This document shows, piece after piece, positions 53,526-62,110 of a stretch of 64,000 bases of DNA. The notes under the pieces are model-generated. The model saw nothing but the letters and a program-made list of their open reading frames with translations, ran no database searches and had not been told where the DNA came from. The position numbers were made by a program, and so were the translations under genes. Each line of letters starts with the position of its first letter. Within the stretch, counting starts at the first letter, position 1. The DNA is from Brachymonas sp049977365 (lineage in GTDB: Bacteria; Pseudomonadota; Gammaproteobacteria; Burkholderiales; Burkholderiaceae_C): positions 121,422 through 185,421 of the forward strand of contig NZ_JBNGEN010000006.1 of the NCBI RefSeq assembly GCF_049977365.1, read 5' to 3'.

Positions 53526-55083
53526 GTCTGATCCGTTTTTCCGTTGTTCCCGGCTGCGTCCCGGGGCCCTGACGGCGCTGGGCGTGGCCCTGGCGGCTGC
53601 ACTGGCCGGCTGTGCCGTGGGGCCCGACTACCACCGGCCCGATGCCCCCCTGTCCGACCATTACCGGGAAGAGGTGCCCGCGCCTGCGGCTGCCGCATCG
53701 GCCCGGGCGCTGACCGATGCCGGCATCTGGGTGCCGGCCACTCCGGCCGATACGGCCCCGCGCGGTGAGTGGTGGCGCGTGTTCGGAGATGCCACGCTCG
53801 ACCGGCTCGAGCAGCAGCTCCTGCAGGGCAACCAGACACTCGCCGAGTACGAGGCGCAGTACCGGGCCGCGCAGGCGCTGCTGCAGCAGGCCCAGGGAGG
53901 GCTGTGGCCCACGCTCGGGCTGTCGGGCTCGGCCGCGCGCAGCCACAGCACGCCCGGCGGAGCTACCGCCAGCGTCTATGCCACCGGCCTGAGCGCAAGC
54001 TGGGAGCCGGACCTGTGGGGCAGCGTGCGCCGCAGCATCGAGAGCCAGCGTGGCAAGGTGCAGGCCAGCGCGGCCCAGCTGGCCGGGGCACGCCTGAGCC
54101 TGCAGGCTCAGCTGGCCACCGCCTATCTGCAGCTTGTGGTCACCGACCGCCAGCTCGCGCAGCTCCGCCAGAGCGTGGACACGCTGCAGGCCATGCTCAC
54201 CTTCACGCGCCACCAGCTCAAGGCCGGCGTGGTGGCCCCGGACACCGTGGCGCAGGCCGAGGCCCAGGTGCGGTCGCAGCAGGCCCAATGGGTCGCCAGA
54301 CAGCTCACCCGCGCCCAGCTGGAGCATGCCATTGCGGCCACGCTGGGGGTGCCGCCGGCCGGGTTTGCGCTGCCGGCCGCGCATGCCCCCCTCACCCTGC
54401 CGTACATTCCGCCGGGGCTGCCGTCCACGCTGCTGCAGCGCCGGCCGGACATTGCCGCAGCCGAGCGGACCATGGCGGCTGCCAATGCGCAGATCGGGGT
54501 GGCCGAGGCGGCGTACTTTCCTTCGCTCACGCTCAGCGGCAGCAGTGGCTTCAGCGGATCGGCCCTGTCGGGGCTGCTCTCGGCGCCGCAGCATGTGTGG
54601 TCGCTGGGGGCGGCGCTGGCGGCTTCGCTGATCGACGGCGGCCAGCGCCGGGCGGCCGTGGCCAATGCCGGTGCGACCTACGACGCGAGCGTGGCCGCAT
54701 ATCGCCAGACCGTGCTGTCGGCCCTGCAGGGCGTCGAAGACAATCTCGCCGCCCAGCGCCTCCTCACCGAGGAGGAACAGCAGCAGGCCGCCGCCGTGGC
54801 CGCTGCGCGGCAGGCCGAAACCGTGATCCAGCACCAGTACCGCTACGGCATGGTGAGCTATCTGGCCGTGCTCACGGCGCAGAACACCCGGCTCACGGCA
54901 GAGAACACCCTCTGGAGCGTGCGCAACAGCCAGTACACCGCTGCCGTGGCCCTCATTGCGGCGCTGGGCGGGGGCTGGGGGCCCCTCGCACCGCAGGCAG
55001 AATCGGCCGCCGCGCAGGCTGCAGGTACCGCAGGCGTACCCGCTGCCGCCGCGTCTGGTGCGGCGACGATGCACGGGGCCTGA
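53512..55083 (+). CDS. RND outer-membrane factor, NodT/OprM type lipoprotein
   Basis: 523 residues. A lipobox LAGC puts the acylated cysteine at C34, followed by CAVGPDYHRPDAPL typical of OprM-like factors and two outer-membrane-efflux repeats (about 110-300 and 310-490, with GLWPTLGLSGSAARS and AYFPSLTLSGSSGFSGSALSG). LQRRPDIAAAERTMAAANAQIGVA is the conserved repeat junction. A trimer would form the exit duct for MdtABC. It overlaps mdtC by 14 bases. Confidence 0.93.
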   Translation: MRPSESDPFFRCSRLRPGALTALGVALAAALAGCAVGPDYHRPDAPLSDHYREEVPAPAAAASARALTDAGIWVPATPADTAPRGEWWRVFGDATLDRLEQQLLQGNQTLAEYEAQYRAAQALLQQAQGGLWPTLGLSGSAARSHSTPGGATASVYATGLSASWEPDLWGSVRRSIESQRGKVQASAAQLAGARLSLQAQLATAYLQLVVTDRQLAQLRQSVDTLQAMLTFTRHQLKAGVVAPDTVAQAEAQVRSQQAQWVARQLTRAQLEHAIAATLGVPPAGFALPAAHAPLTLPYIPPGLPSTLLQRRPDIAAAERTMAAANAQIGVAEAAYFPSLTLSGSSGFSGSALSGLLSAPQHVWSLGAALAASLIDGGQRRAAVANAGATYDASVAAYRQTVLSALQGVEDNLAAQRLLTEEEQQQAAAVAAARQAETVIQHQYRYGMVSYLAVLTAQNTRLTAENTLWSVRNSQYTAAVALIAALGGGWGPLAPQAESAAAQAAGTAGVPAAAASGAATMHGA

Positions 55084-55209
55084 TCGGGGAGGTCAGAACC
55101 GACATGGCTGCCAGGGGCAGAGCGTGGCGAGGCCATGCCCGTCCGTCCGCTGCGCCGCATCAGTCGACCTTCACAGCCTCCATGCCTTCTGACGGGGCGG
55201 GGCCGTGAG

Positions 55210-56148
55210 TCAGCGCAACCCGAGCGAGGCGGCAAAGCGGTCCACGGCCTCAGTGTAGGGGCCGGGCAGCCCCAGCAGGGCGTTGATGTCGCGGTGCGAC
55301 AGCGGCTGCGGCAGCACCTCGGTCCGCACGCCACGGGTCTGGGCAGCTTCTGCCATGCGGCGTGCGTCGCGGCAGGGAGCATCGGGCCGCACGGTCGAGC
55401 ACACCAGCAGCATCGGAGACGCTCCGGGGGCGAGCCGGTCGGCGGGGGACAGAGTCTGCCAGTCCCGGGGATCGGCGCCGAAGACCCGGTCATAGAAACG
55501 CCAGTGGCGCTGCGCCATCACGGCGGGCAGATCGAGCGCAGCACTGTCGAGCAGCACCGTGCCGCGCCAGCGGCGCACTCCCATGGCCCGGAACGCCGAG
55601 GGCTGGGCCGCGAGCAGCGCCGCCAGATGCGCACCGGCCGAATGCCCCATGAGCAGCACCCGGTCCGGGTCGGCTCCCCAGCCCGCCGCTCCACGCTGGG
55701 CCCGTGCCAGGGCAGCGGCCACGTCCTGCAGCTGGTCGGCCACCGTCACCCGGGGCACCAGCCGGTAGCCGACCGACACCACCACCCAGCCGCGTTCCGC
55801 CACCCAGTGCGTGAGCTTGGCAGGCAGGCGGGCAGCACGTACCCGGTCGCCGGCCATCCAGGCTCCGCCATGCACGAACACCAGCATCGGCGCCCGGCCG
55901 GGATGGGGGTGGGCGGGCAGGTACACATCGATGCGCTGGCGGGCATCGGGGCCATAGGGCACATCGGGCAGGCGGCGCACACCGGCCGGCAGGGCCGATG
56001 CGGAGCCGGGCAGGGCGTCCTGCTCGTCGAGGCCCGAGGCCCATGCTCCCTGTGCCTGCACGGACGTGCCGCAGCAGGTGGCGCCCAGACCCAGCGCCAG
56101 CAGCAGGGCGGCCGAAGCCGGGCGGAATCGGAATGCGGCAGATGGCAT
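55210..56148 (-). CDS. secreted alpha/beta hydrolase (carboxylesterase-like)
   Basis: 312 residues with a signal peptide (SAALLLALGLGATCCGTSVQAQG). The oxyanion motif VFVHGGAWMAGD and nucleophile elbow GHSAGAHLAALL mark the BD-FAE/esterase-lipase group. DVPYGPDARQRIDVYLP is the usual N-terminal strand, and the histidine is probably in LSHRDIN near the C-terminus. The periplasmic substrate is unknown. GGGAG lies 8 bases before the ATG; an upstream frame extension overlapping the desaturase gene was rejected. Confidence 0.87.
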   Translation of the reverse strand: MPSAAFRFRPASAALLLALGLGATCCGTSVQAQGAWASGLDEQDALPGSASALPAGVRRLPDVPYGPDARQRIDVYLPAHPHPGRAPMLVFVHGGAWMAGDRVRAARLPAKLTHWVAERGWVVVSVGYRLVPRVTVADQLQDVAAALARAQRGAAGWGADPDRVLLMGHSAGAHLAALLAAQPSAFRAMGVRRWRGTVLLDSAALDLPAVMAQRHWRFYDRVFGADPRDWQTLSPADRLAPGASPMLLVCSTVRPDAPCRDARRMAEAAQTRGVRTEVLPQPLSHRDINALLGLPGPYTEAVDRFAASLGLR

Positions 56149-56173
56149 GGCAGGTGCTCCCGGTGGAAAAAGG

Positions 56174-57067
56174 TCAGCGATGCGGCGCCGGGCCGGGTGG
56201 GCCGAACAGCACGGCCCAGCGGCTGCGTCCGGCGGGCGGATACCGCAGGTCGCGCAGCAGGCGCCCCCATTCGCGGAACGCAATGATGAGCGGATTGTGG
56301 CTCACGAGCGGATCGGTCAGCCCGAATCGGGGCACCACGTCCGGCCGCCGCGCCACAAAGCTGCCGAAGATCCGATCGAACACGATCAGCACCCCGCCAT
56401 AGTTGCAGTCCAGGTATTCCGGGTTGCAGGCGTGGTGCACCGCATGGTGCGTCGGGGTGTTGAACACCCATTCGAGCGGGCCCAGCGACGGAATCCAGGG
56501 CGCGTGCAGCCAGAACTGGTAGAGCAGGTTGGCTGCCACCATGCCGAACACCGCCCACGGCGCAAACCCCAGCCACAGCAGCGGCGCAAAAAACAGTCCC
56601 GATCCCGTGAGCTTGCCCGTCCACCCCAGCCGCAGCGCCGCCGCCAGCGTGAGCGTGGGAGACGAGTGATGCACCGCATGCGTCGCCCAGAACCACCGCA
56701 CCCGGTGTGCCGTGCGGTGGTAGACGTAGTAGCACAGCTCCTCGCCCAGCAGCAGGGCGATCCAGGCCCCGGGCCCCGCCATCGACCAGGTGTGCACCCG
56801 GTGCGCCCAGGCCCACAGCAGCACCGGCGTCGCCAGCGACAGCCCCAGCGCATCCACGCTGCGGCGCGCCACCAGATCGGCCAGCGAGGCGGCCGAGGCG
56901 CGCCAGTCATAGCCCGGCCCCCGTCCGTGCCGATGCCGTACCGTCAGCACCACGCCCTCCAGCATGGCAGCCACCAGCACCGTGGCCAGCAGGGCAGCCA
57001 GCCAGAGCCGCGCATGGGGCGGCATCGCTTCGGCAGGCAGGGGGCCATGCAGCAGCCACAGGAACAT
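56174..57067 (-). CDS. sterol desaturase family (fatty acid hydroxylase-like) membrane enzyme
   Basis: 297 residues with several membrane helices and the di-iron histidine motifs HRTAH (about 117), HAVHHS (about 130) and HHAVHH (about 210). Such enzymes hydroxylate or desaturate lipids at the membrane with oxygen. The bacterial substrate is not known. GAGGAG lies 7 bases before the ATG. It sits between the EF-hand gene and the esterase on the same strand with short gaps, so the three may share a transcript. Confidence 0.88.
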   Translation of the reverse strand: MFLWLLHGPLPAEAMPPHARLWLAALLATVLVAAMLEGVVLTVRHRHGRGPGYDWRASAASLADLVARRSVDALGLSLATPVLLWAWAHRVHTWSMAGPGAWIALLLGEELCYYVYHRTAHRVRWFWATHAVHHSSPTLTLAAALRLGWTGKLTGSGLFFAPLLWLGFAPWAVFGMVAANLLYQFWLHAPWIPSLGPLEWVFNTPTHHAVHHACNPEYLDCNYGGVLIVFDRIFGSFVARRPDVVPRFGLTDPLVSHNPLIIAFREWGRLLRDLRYPPAGRSRWAVLFGPPGPAPHR

Positions 57068-57077
57068 GACGGGCTCC

Positions 57078-57470
57078 TCAGGGTGCCAGACCCATGCCGC
57101 CAGCAGCCTTGCCGCCCCGGCGCCGGGCCATTTGCTGTGCGGCGTAGGCCTCGATGTCCTGCAGGCTCACGCTGCCCGCGTGCGCCGTGTCGATGGCTTC
57201 GAAGTGGCTCGCCACCCAGGGCATGTGCCCCTCGGCCTCCTGCCGGGTGAGGCGCCCGTCGTGGTTGGCGTCTGCGGCGGCAAAGCGTTTCTGCAGGGCA
57301 CCCTGCAGGCGCGCGATGCGTGCATCCGACGGCGCTCCCGCCGTGGCTGGCGCGGCCGGAGGTGTCTGGGCCTCGGCCAGCAGCGCCGTGGCCCCAAGGG
57401 CCAGCGCCACACCGGCCCGCATCAGCCGGCTCCGCGTCGAAGAGAGAAATATCGGTGTCGTGAACGGCAT
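57078..57470 (-). CDS. secreted EF-hand protein
   Basis: 130 residues with a signal peptide ending near LLAEAQ. One canonical calcium loop DANHDGRLTRQE (about 76-87) is followed by a degenerate one (DTAHAGSVSLQDIE), in which two ligand positions are missing. Bacterial EF-hand proteins of this type are periplasmic. AAGGAG lies 7 bases before the chosen ATG; an ATG 11 codons earlier lacks a site. Confidence 0.85.
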   Translation of the reverse strand: MPFTTPIFLSSTRSRLMRAGVALALGATALLAEAQTPPAAPATAGAPSDARIARLQGALQKRFAAADANHDGRLTRQEAEGHMPWVASHFEAIDTAHAGSVSLQDIEAYAAQQMARRRGGKAAGGMGLAP

Positions 57471-57513
57471 GACAGCTCCTTGAAAAAACAAGCGGGTTCC
57501 CATCTGCCCCGCC

Positions 57514-58035
57514 TCACCGGCAGGCCGTCACGGCGCCCGAGGCGTCGTAGCAGGTGGCGCTGTGCGTCAGCCCGGTGCTGTTGCTGTACGAGGTGCTGCT
57601 GTTCACCGTCTTGCCCGTCACGGCATTGGTGGCGTTGGTGGTGCGGCTCTGAGAGACCGTGCCGTCCGCATTGCGCGTGGCACTGCCCGAGCTCTGCACC
57701 GTGCTGCCCTGGGCGCTCGTCGCACTCAGGCCGCTGCGGTGGGTGACCGAGCCATCTGCCCCCACCGTGGTGGTGCCGGCCCGTGCGCCATAGCCCCCCT
57801 GGGCTCCGTGCACCGCCATGCCGCTCACGGCCGTGGCGCCCCCCGCGCCATTGGTGGTGACGCTGCGGCCCCGCACCATCGAGCCGCGCGCTCCGCTGTA
57901 GCCCGACACCGTGCCCGCTGTCACACCGCCCTGCGCATTGGGGCGGGCATAGCGCAGCCGCGCGGCCTCTGCCTGACTGGCCGCCAGGGCCAGCACCATG
58001 ATGACTCCCATCGGGATTGCACGACGCATCGACAT
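57514..58035 (-). CDS. secreted Ser/Thr/Gly/Ala-rich protein of unknown function
   Basis: 173 residues. A clear signal peptide (MSMRRAIPMGVIMVLALAASQAEA) is followed by an almost charge-free body of GSATRNADGTVSQSRTT-like repeats. Loose units of the form G(S/T)xxxxxG..(S/T)(V/T) recur, and the protein ends in YDASGAVTACR with a cysteine pair. Some resemblance to beta-solenoid or adhesin repeats is visible but no family is recognised. AAGGAG lies 6 bases before the ATG. It is divergent from an OmpR-type regulator gene. Confidence 0.75.
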   Translation of the reverse strand: MSMRRAIPMGVIMVLALAASQAEAARLRYARPNAQGGVTAGTVSGYSGARGSMVRGRSVTTNGAGGATAVSGMAVHGAQGGYGARAGTTTVGADGSVTHRSGLSATSAQGSTVQSSGSATRNADGTVSQSRTTNATNAVTGKTVNSSTSYSNSTGLTHSATCYDASGAVTACR

Positions 58036-58340
58036 GATCAACTCCTTGAGGCGGCCAACCCGCCGCCCAGCCTGACGTGATGAACGGAGCCGCCGCCTCC
58101 TGTCGTGGCCCATCGCCCGGCAGGAACCGCCGCTCCACCGGAACGCAGAGCTCCTGATGGAGGCTCCCTCGGTTCGCACCCTCACTGTCGCAGCCAGATG
58201 TGAGCAGCGCGTGAGCGCCACCCCCTGCTTCATGAGCGGACGTGACGGCAGGCCCCCGCTGTCACGGTTTGTCATCATCCGGGCGCCGTCCGTGCCGGAG
58301 GGCAGGGCGCCTGTGGCGAGCCCGCCGCTATCATGGCGCC
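58036..58340. promoter_or_regulatory. divergent control region with TGTCA direct repeat
   Basis: No gene is supported in these 305 bp. A direct repeat TGTCAcggttTGTCA (58261-58275, period 10 bp) lies 66 bp before the response regulator start. It has the layout of an OmpR-family binding site and shares TTGTCAT with the copA upstream region. The promoter boxes themselves were not identified. Confidence 0.35.
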
Positions 58341-59096
58341 ATGAACGACGCCCTGGCCCGCATCCTGATCGCCGACGACGAGGCGGATCTCCGCGCGCTC
58401 CTGCAGCGCTACCTGGGAGACCACGGCTGTGCCGTGCGCACCGTCGCCGGCGCGGCCGACGTCGACCGCCTGCTCGCCCGCGAACGCTTCGACGTGCTCG
58501 TGCTCGACGTGATGATGCCGGGTGAGGACGGCCTGTCCATCTGCCGCCGCCTGCGCGCCCAGGGCGAAACCATCCCCATCCTCATGCTCACCGCACGGGG
58601 CGATCCGCTCGACCGCATCATCGGCCTCGAAATGGGCGCCGACGACTATCTGCCCAAGCCCTTCGAGCCGCGCGAGCTCCTCGCCCGCATCCAGGCCCTG
58701 GTGCGCCGCCAGCGCCTGCTCGGGGCCTACGAAGGGGCCGCCCCCGCGCAGGGCACCCTCACCTTCGGGCGCTACACCCTCGATCTCGATGCCCGCCGCC
58801 TGCTGCGCCACACCCCCGCGGGCGACCCCCAGGACATTCCCCTCACCAGCGCCGAATATGCCCTCCTGCGCACACTGGCGCAGCACCCCCGCCGTGCACT
58901 CGGGCGCGACCGCCTGATGGCTCTGGCGCGCGGGCCCGAACACGCCGCCACCGACCGCAGTATCGACGTGCAGATCATGCGCCTGCGCAAGCTCATCGAA
59001 GCCGATCCCGCCCGTCCGCAGCACATCCGCACCATCTGGGGGGCGGGCTACATGTTCGTGCCCGACGGCGCCGATGCGCCGGATGTCCGCGCATGA
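58341..59096 (+). CDS. OmpR-family response regulator
   Basis: 251 residues. The receiver domain has the acidic pair ADDE at 11-14, phospho-acceptor D56 (VLVLDVMMPGEDG), the switch threonine in MLTARGD and lysine in LPKPFEP. The winged helix has LTSAEYALLRTLAQHPRRALGRDRLM and IDVQIMRLRKLIEADP.RPQHIRTIWGAGYMF, typical of OmpR proper. No strong ribosome site is visible. ATGA overlap with the kinase gene shows coupled translation. It is probably an osmolarity or envelope regulator; targets are not known. Confidence 0.92.
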   Translation: MNDALARILIADDEADLRALLQRYLGDHGCAVRTVAGAADVDRLLARERFDVLVLDVMMPGEDGLSICRRLRAQGETIPILMLTARGDPLDRIIGLEMGADDYLPKPFEPRELLARIQALVRRQRLLGAYEGAAPAQGTLTFGRYTLDLDARRLLRHTPAGDPQDIPLTSAEYALLRTLAQHPRRALGRDRLMALARGPEHAATDRSIDVQIMRLRKLIEADPARPQHIRTIWGAGYMFVPDGADAPDVRA

Positions 59097-60490
59097 GTCT
59101 CCTGCCCCGCACCCTGCTGGGCCGCAACCTGCTGCTCATCGTGGCCCTCGTCGTGCTCGGGCAGATCGTGGGCGGACTGCTCGTGCGCGAGCTGCTGTTC
59201 AAGCCGCGGCTCGACCAGGTCGCTGCGGGGCTGGCGCACACCGTCGACGGTCTGCGCAGCGGTCTGGTGGGCCTGCCTCCCCAGGAGCGTGCCGCCTTTG
59301 TCGCCCGGTTCAATGCCCAGCAGCCTCCGGTATCCGTGCCTGGGGCCTCGCGCGAGACAGACCCCTCCTGGACCGAGCTCGCCCCGCTGGAGCGGCTCAT
59401 GGTGCGTGCCGTCTCCCGGCATCTTGCCGTGCAGGGGGCAGACGTCATCTGGCGGCGCGAGGCGGGCGGCACGCTGGCGCTGCGCATCCCGCTCGACGGC
59501 GTCGACTACTGGGTCATGCTGCCGGGCGTGCTGCCGGTGCAGACCTTCACGGGCGCCTGGCTGTCCGCCTCCCTGGCCGGTGCCCTGCTGGCGCTCATCG
59601 GGGCCCTGCTCATCCAGCGGCACCTGCATCGCCCCCTGACCGACCTGACCCGCGCCGCGCGGCAGGTGGCGCAGGGGCATGATCCTGCCGCCCTGCCGGT
59701 GCAGGGCCCGCGCGAAATCGCCACCCTGGCCGCCAGCTTCAACCACATGGCCCGCAGCCTGCGACAGGCCGATCGGCAGCGCGCCCTCATGCTGGCAGGC
59801 ATCTCCCACGACCTGCGCACCCCGCTCACCAAGCTGCGCCTCGGCATCGAAATCCTGCGCGAGCCCGCAGGCCCCGAGCTGGCCGCCCGCATGGAGCGCA
59901 GCATCGCCGAAATGGATGCCATCGTCGGCCAGTTCCTCGACTTTGCCCGCGCCGACGAAGACGAGCCCCTCACCTCCGTGGCCATCGACGCCCTGGCGCG
60001 CGAGGTGGCCCACACCTGCACCACCCAGGGCCAGCTCGTGCAGGTAGAGGAATGCCCCCTGTCGCACCCCAGCCTCCAGGCCCGCCTCCGGCTGCTGCGG
60101 CGTGCCGTCGTCAATCTGCTCGAAAACGTCTGGTGCCACGGCCAGCCACCCGTCATCCTGCGCACCGGTGGGGACGCCACCTGCTGCTGGATCGAGGTGG
60201 AAGACCACGGCCCCGGCATTGCGCCGGCCGATGCCCACCGGCTGCGGCAGCCCTTCGTGCGGGGCGAACCCGCGCGCGGCGGCGCTGCGCCCAAGGGAGC
60301 GGGGCTGGGACTGTCCATCGTGGAACGTGCCGCCCGTGTGCATGGCGGCACGCTCGACCTGCTGCAGGCTCCCGCCGGCACGGGCCTGCGGGCACGTCTG
60401 TCCCTGCCGCGGCAGGAGCCCTTGCCGTCGCCCCCGGCTCCGGTTCTTACTCCCGGCCGAAGCGGGCCAGCGTCACCCCCCGCGGCCTGA
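59093..60490 (+). CDS. EnvZ-like sensor histidine kinase
   Basis: 465 residues. An N-terminal helix (NLLLIVALVVLGQIVGGLLV), a periplasmic domain of about 120 residues and a second helix (LAGALLALIGALLIQRHL) precede a HAMP region. The histidine box is LAGISHDLRTPLTKLRLGIEIL with H239, the RTPL form of EnvZ. ATP-binding motifs NLLENVWCHG, DHGPGI and GAGLGLSIVERAA are intact. The final 44 bases overlap the convergent metH-part gene. Confidence 0.9.
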   Translation: MSLLPRTLLGRNLLLIVALVVLGQIVGGLLVRELLFKPRLDQVAAGLAHTVDGLRSGLVGLPPQERAAFVARFNAQQPPVSVPGASRETDPSWTELAPLERLMVRAVSRHLAVQGADVIWRREAGGTLALRIPLDGVDYWVMLPGVLPVQTFTGAWLSASLAGALLALIGALLIQRHLHRPLTDLTRAARQVAQGHDPAALPVQGPREIATLAASFNHMARSLRQADRQRALMLAGISHDLRTPLTKLRLGIEILREPAGPELAARMERSIAEMDAIVGQFLDFARADEDEPLTSVAIDALAREVAHTCTTQGQLVQVEECPLSHPSLQARLRLLRRAVVNLLENVWCHGQPPVILRTGGDATCCWIEVEDHGPGIAPADAHRLRQPFVRGEPARGGAAPKGAGLGLSIVERAARVHGGTLDLLQAPAGTGLRARLSLPRQEPLPSPPAPVLTPGRSGPASPPAA

Positions 60491-61514
60491 GCGGCTGCAC
60501 CGCGTGGCCGATGGCGGCGATGTGGTCGGGCGTGGTGCCGCAGCATCCGCCCACGATGTTCACAAGCCCTTCCTCGGCAAACTCGTGAATCAGGCGGCTC
60601 GTCACATCGGGCGTTTCGTCAAACCCCGTCTCGCTCATGGGGTTGGGCAGGCCCGCATTGGGGTAGCAGCTCACGAACGTGTCGCCCGCCACCCGGTTGA
60701 GCTCCTGAATATAGGGGCGCATCAGCGCTGCTCCCAGCGCGCAGTTCAGCCCGATCGCCAGCGGCTGCACATGCCGCACGCTGTACCAGAACGCGCTCAC
60801 CGTCTGCCCGCTCAGAATGCGTCCCGAGGCATCCGTCACCGTCCCGCTGATCATGATGGGCAGGTTCTCGCCGCTTTCCGCAAAATACTGTTCGATCGCG
60901 AACAGCGCTGCCTTGGCATTGAGCGTGTCGAAGATCGTCTCCACCAGCAGCAGATCCACCCCGCCCTCCACCAGCGCTTCCACCTGCTCGTGGTAGGACG
61001 CGCGCAGCGTCTCGAAATCCACGTTGCGTGCCCCCGGATCGTTCACATCCGGGCTGATGCTCGCTGTGCGCGGCGTGGGGCCCAGCGCCCCGGCCACAAA
61101 GCGCGGCTTCTCCGGCGTGCTGTAGCGGTCGGCCGCCTCGCGGGCCACCCGCGCCGACGCCAGATTCATCTCGCGTGCCAGCTCGGCCATGCCGTAGTCC
61201 TCCTGCGCGATCCGTGTCGCCCCGAAGGTGTTCGTCTCGATGATGTCTGCCCCAGCCGCCAGATACCCCTCATGGATCTGCCGGATCACATCGGGCCGTG
61301 TCACGCTCAGCAGCTCGTTGTTGCCCTTCACGTCGCGCGGAAAATCGCGGAACCGCGCATATGCCGCCGCATCCGGTCCCCCCTCGCCCCGGTACTGCGC
61401 CTCCGTGAGCCGGAAGCGCTGCACCATCGTCCCCATCGCCCCGTCGAGCACGGCAATGCGCTGGCGCAGGATGTCGGGAAGGGCTTGGGCACGGGTATAG
61501 GTAGGCAGAGTCAT
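60447..61514 (-). CDS. homocysteine S-methyltransferase domain protein (N-terminal part of a split MetH)
   Basis: 355 residues matching only the homocysteine-binding module of cobalamin-dependent methionine synthase. ILRQRIAVLDGAMGTMVQRF opens the barrel, and the zinc ligands are the cysteine in GLNCALG and the pair in VGGCCGTTPDH. The rest of MetH (folate, cobalamin and activation domains) is not in the window; in many betaproteobacteria it is a separate gene. The start at MTLPTYTRAQALPDIL fits the family; a longer frame upstream has no similarity. Confidence 0.9.
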   Translation of the reverse strand: MTLPTYTRAQALPDILRQRIAVLDGAMGTMVQRFRLTEAQYRGEGGPDAAAYARFRDFPRDVKGNNELLSVTRPDVIRQIHEGYLAAGADIIETNTFGATRIAQEDYGMAELAREMNLASARVAREAADRYSTPEKPRFVAGALGPTPRTASISPDVNDPGARNVDFETLRASYHEQVEALVEGGVDLLLVETIFDTLNAKAALFAIEQYFAESGENLPIMISGTVTDASGRILSGQTVSAFWYSVRHVQPLAIGLNCALGAALMRPYIQELNRVAGDTFVSCYPNAGLPNPMSETGFDETPDVTSRLIHEFAEEGLVNIVGGCCGTTPDHIAAIGHAVQPLRPRGVTLARFGRE

Positions 61515-62110
61515 GCCCCGATTGTAAAAGCCCCTCCCATCTCCTGCCCCCGGTAGGGGCGGGCACAGGGCAGCACCACGCTGTTCAGAATTTCCCCATG
61601 CGGTCTGAAACGCCACGCATCGCTGAGCAGTGGGTAACCCCTTTCGGGATGGGGCCGCACACGTCCTTCCATGTGGCGCAATGAGTGCTGAGCATTCGCT
61701 AACCTCATGATTATGAAAGATTAATTTCCTTCTTGTGCAGGTGTTCATGTGCGCTCCGAGCACGCGATGTGTCTGCAGAACGCCACAGTGCATCACATCC
61801 CCTTACAGGCAACTTACTTAATTTTTACTACATGAAACACAAAAAATTAATGTTCATACATGTTTCGTTCGTGATACGGGTATCCTAGGCAATGAGCGAA
61901 TGCCTAAAAAAGAAGCAAATTCGACGCATCTTCTGGAGAGGTTCTGAGGACCCATCGAGGAGTACGGGAAAGGCGGTTGTGATGCCCGTTGCGTTGAATT
62001 TGTCACGCTTGCGCTCTCTCTCCGCATGAAGAAGGGTCTGGTCGTCATGCGTTGTGTTAAGATGTGCAGGAAAGTAAACCTGCGTTACAACTTCCCGAGG
62101 ATTCTCCGCT
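61515..62110. other. 596-bp gap before the adhesin gene
   Basis: No gene is supported. The stretch 61700-61900 is AT-rich compared with the rest of the window and probably holds the adhesin promoter, but no convincing promoter pair, terminator or RNA gene was recognised. Confidence 0.4.

Noticed and set aside
55135..56286. Plus-strand frame over the esterase gene
   Set aside because: No motif and it covers an intact alpha/beta hydrolase on the other strand.
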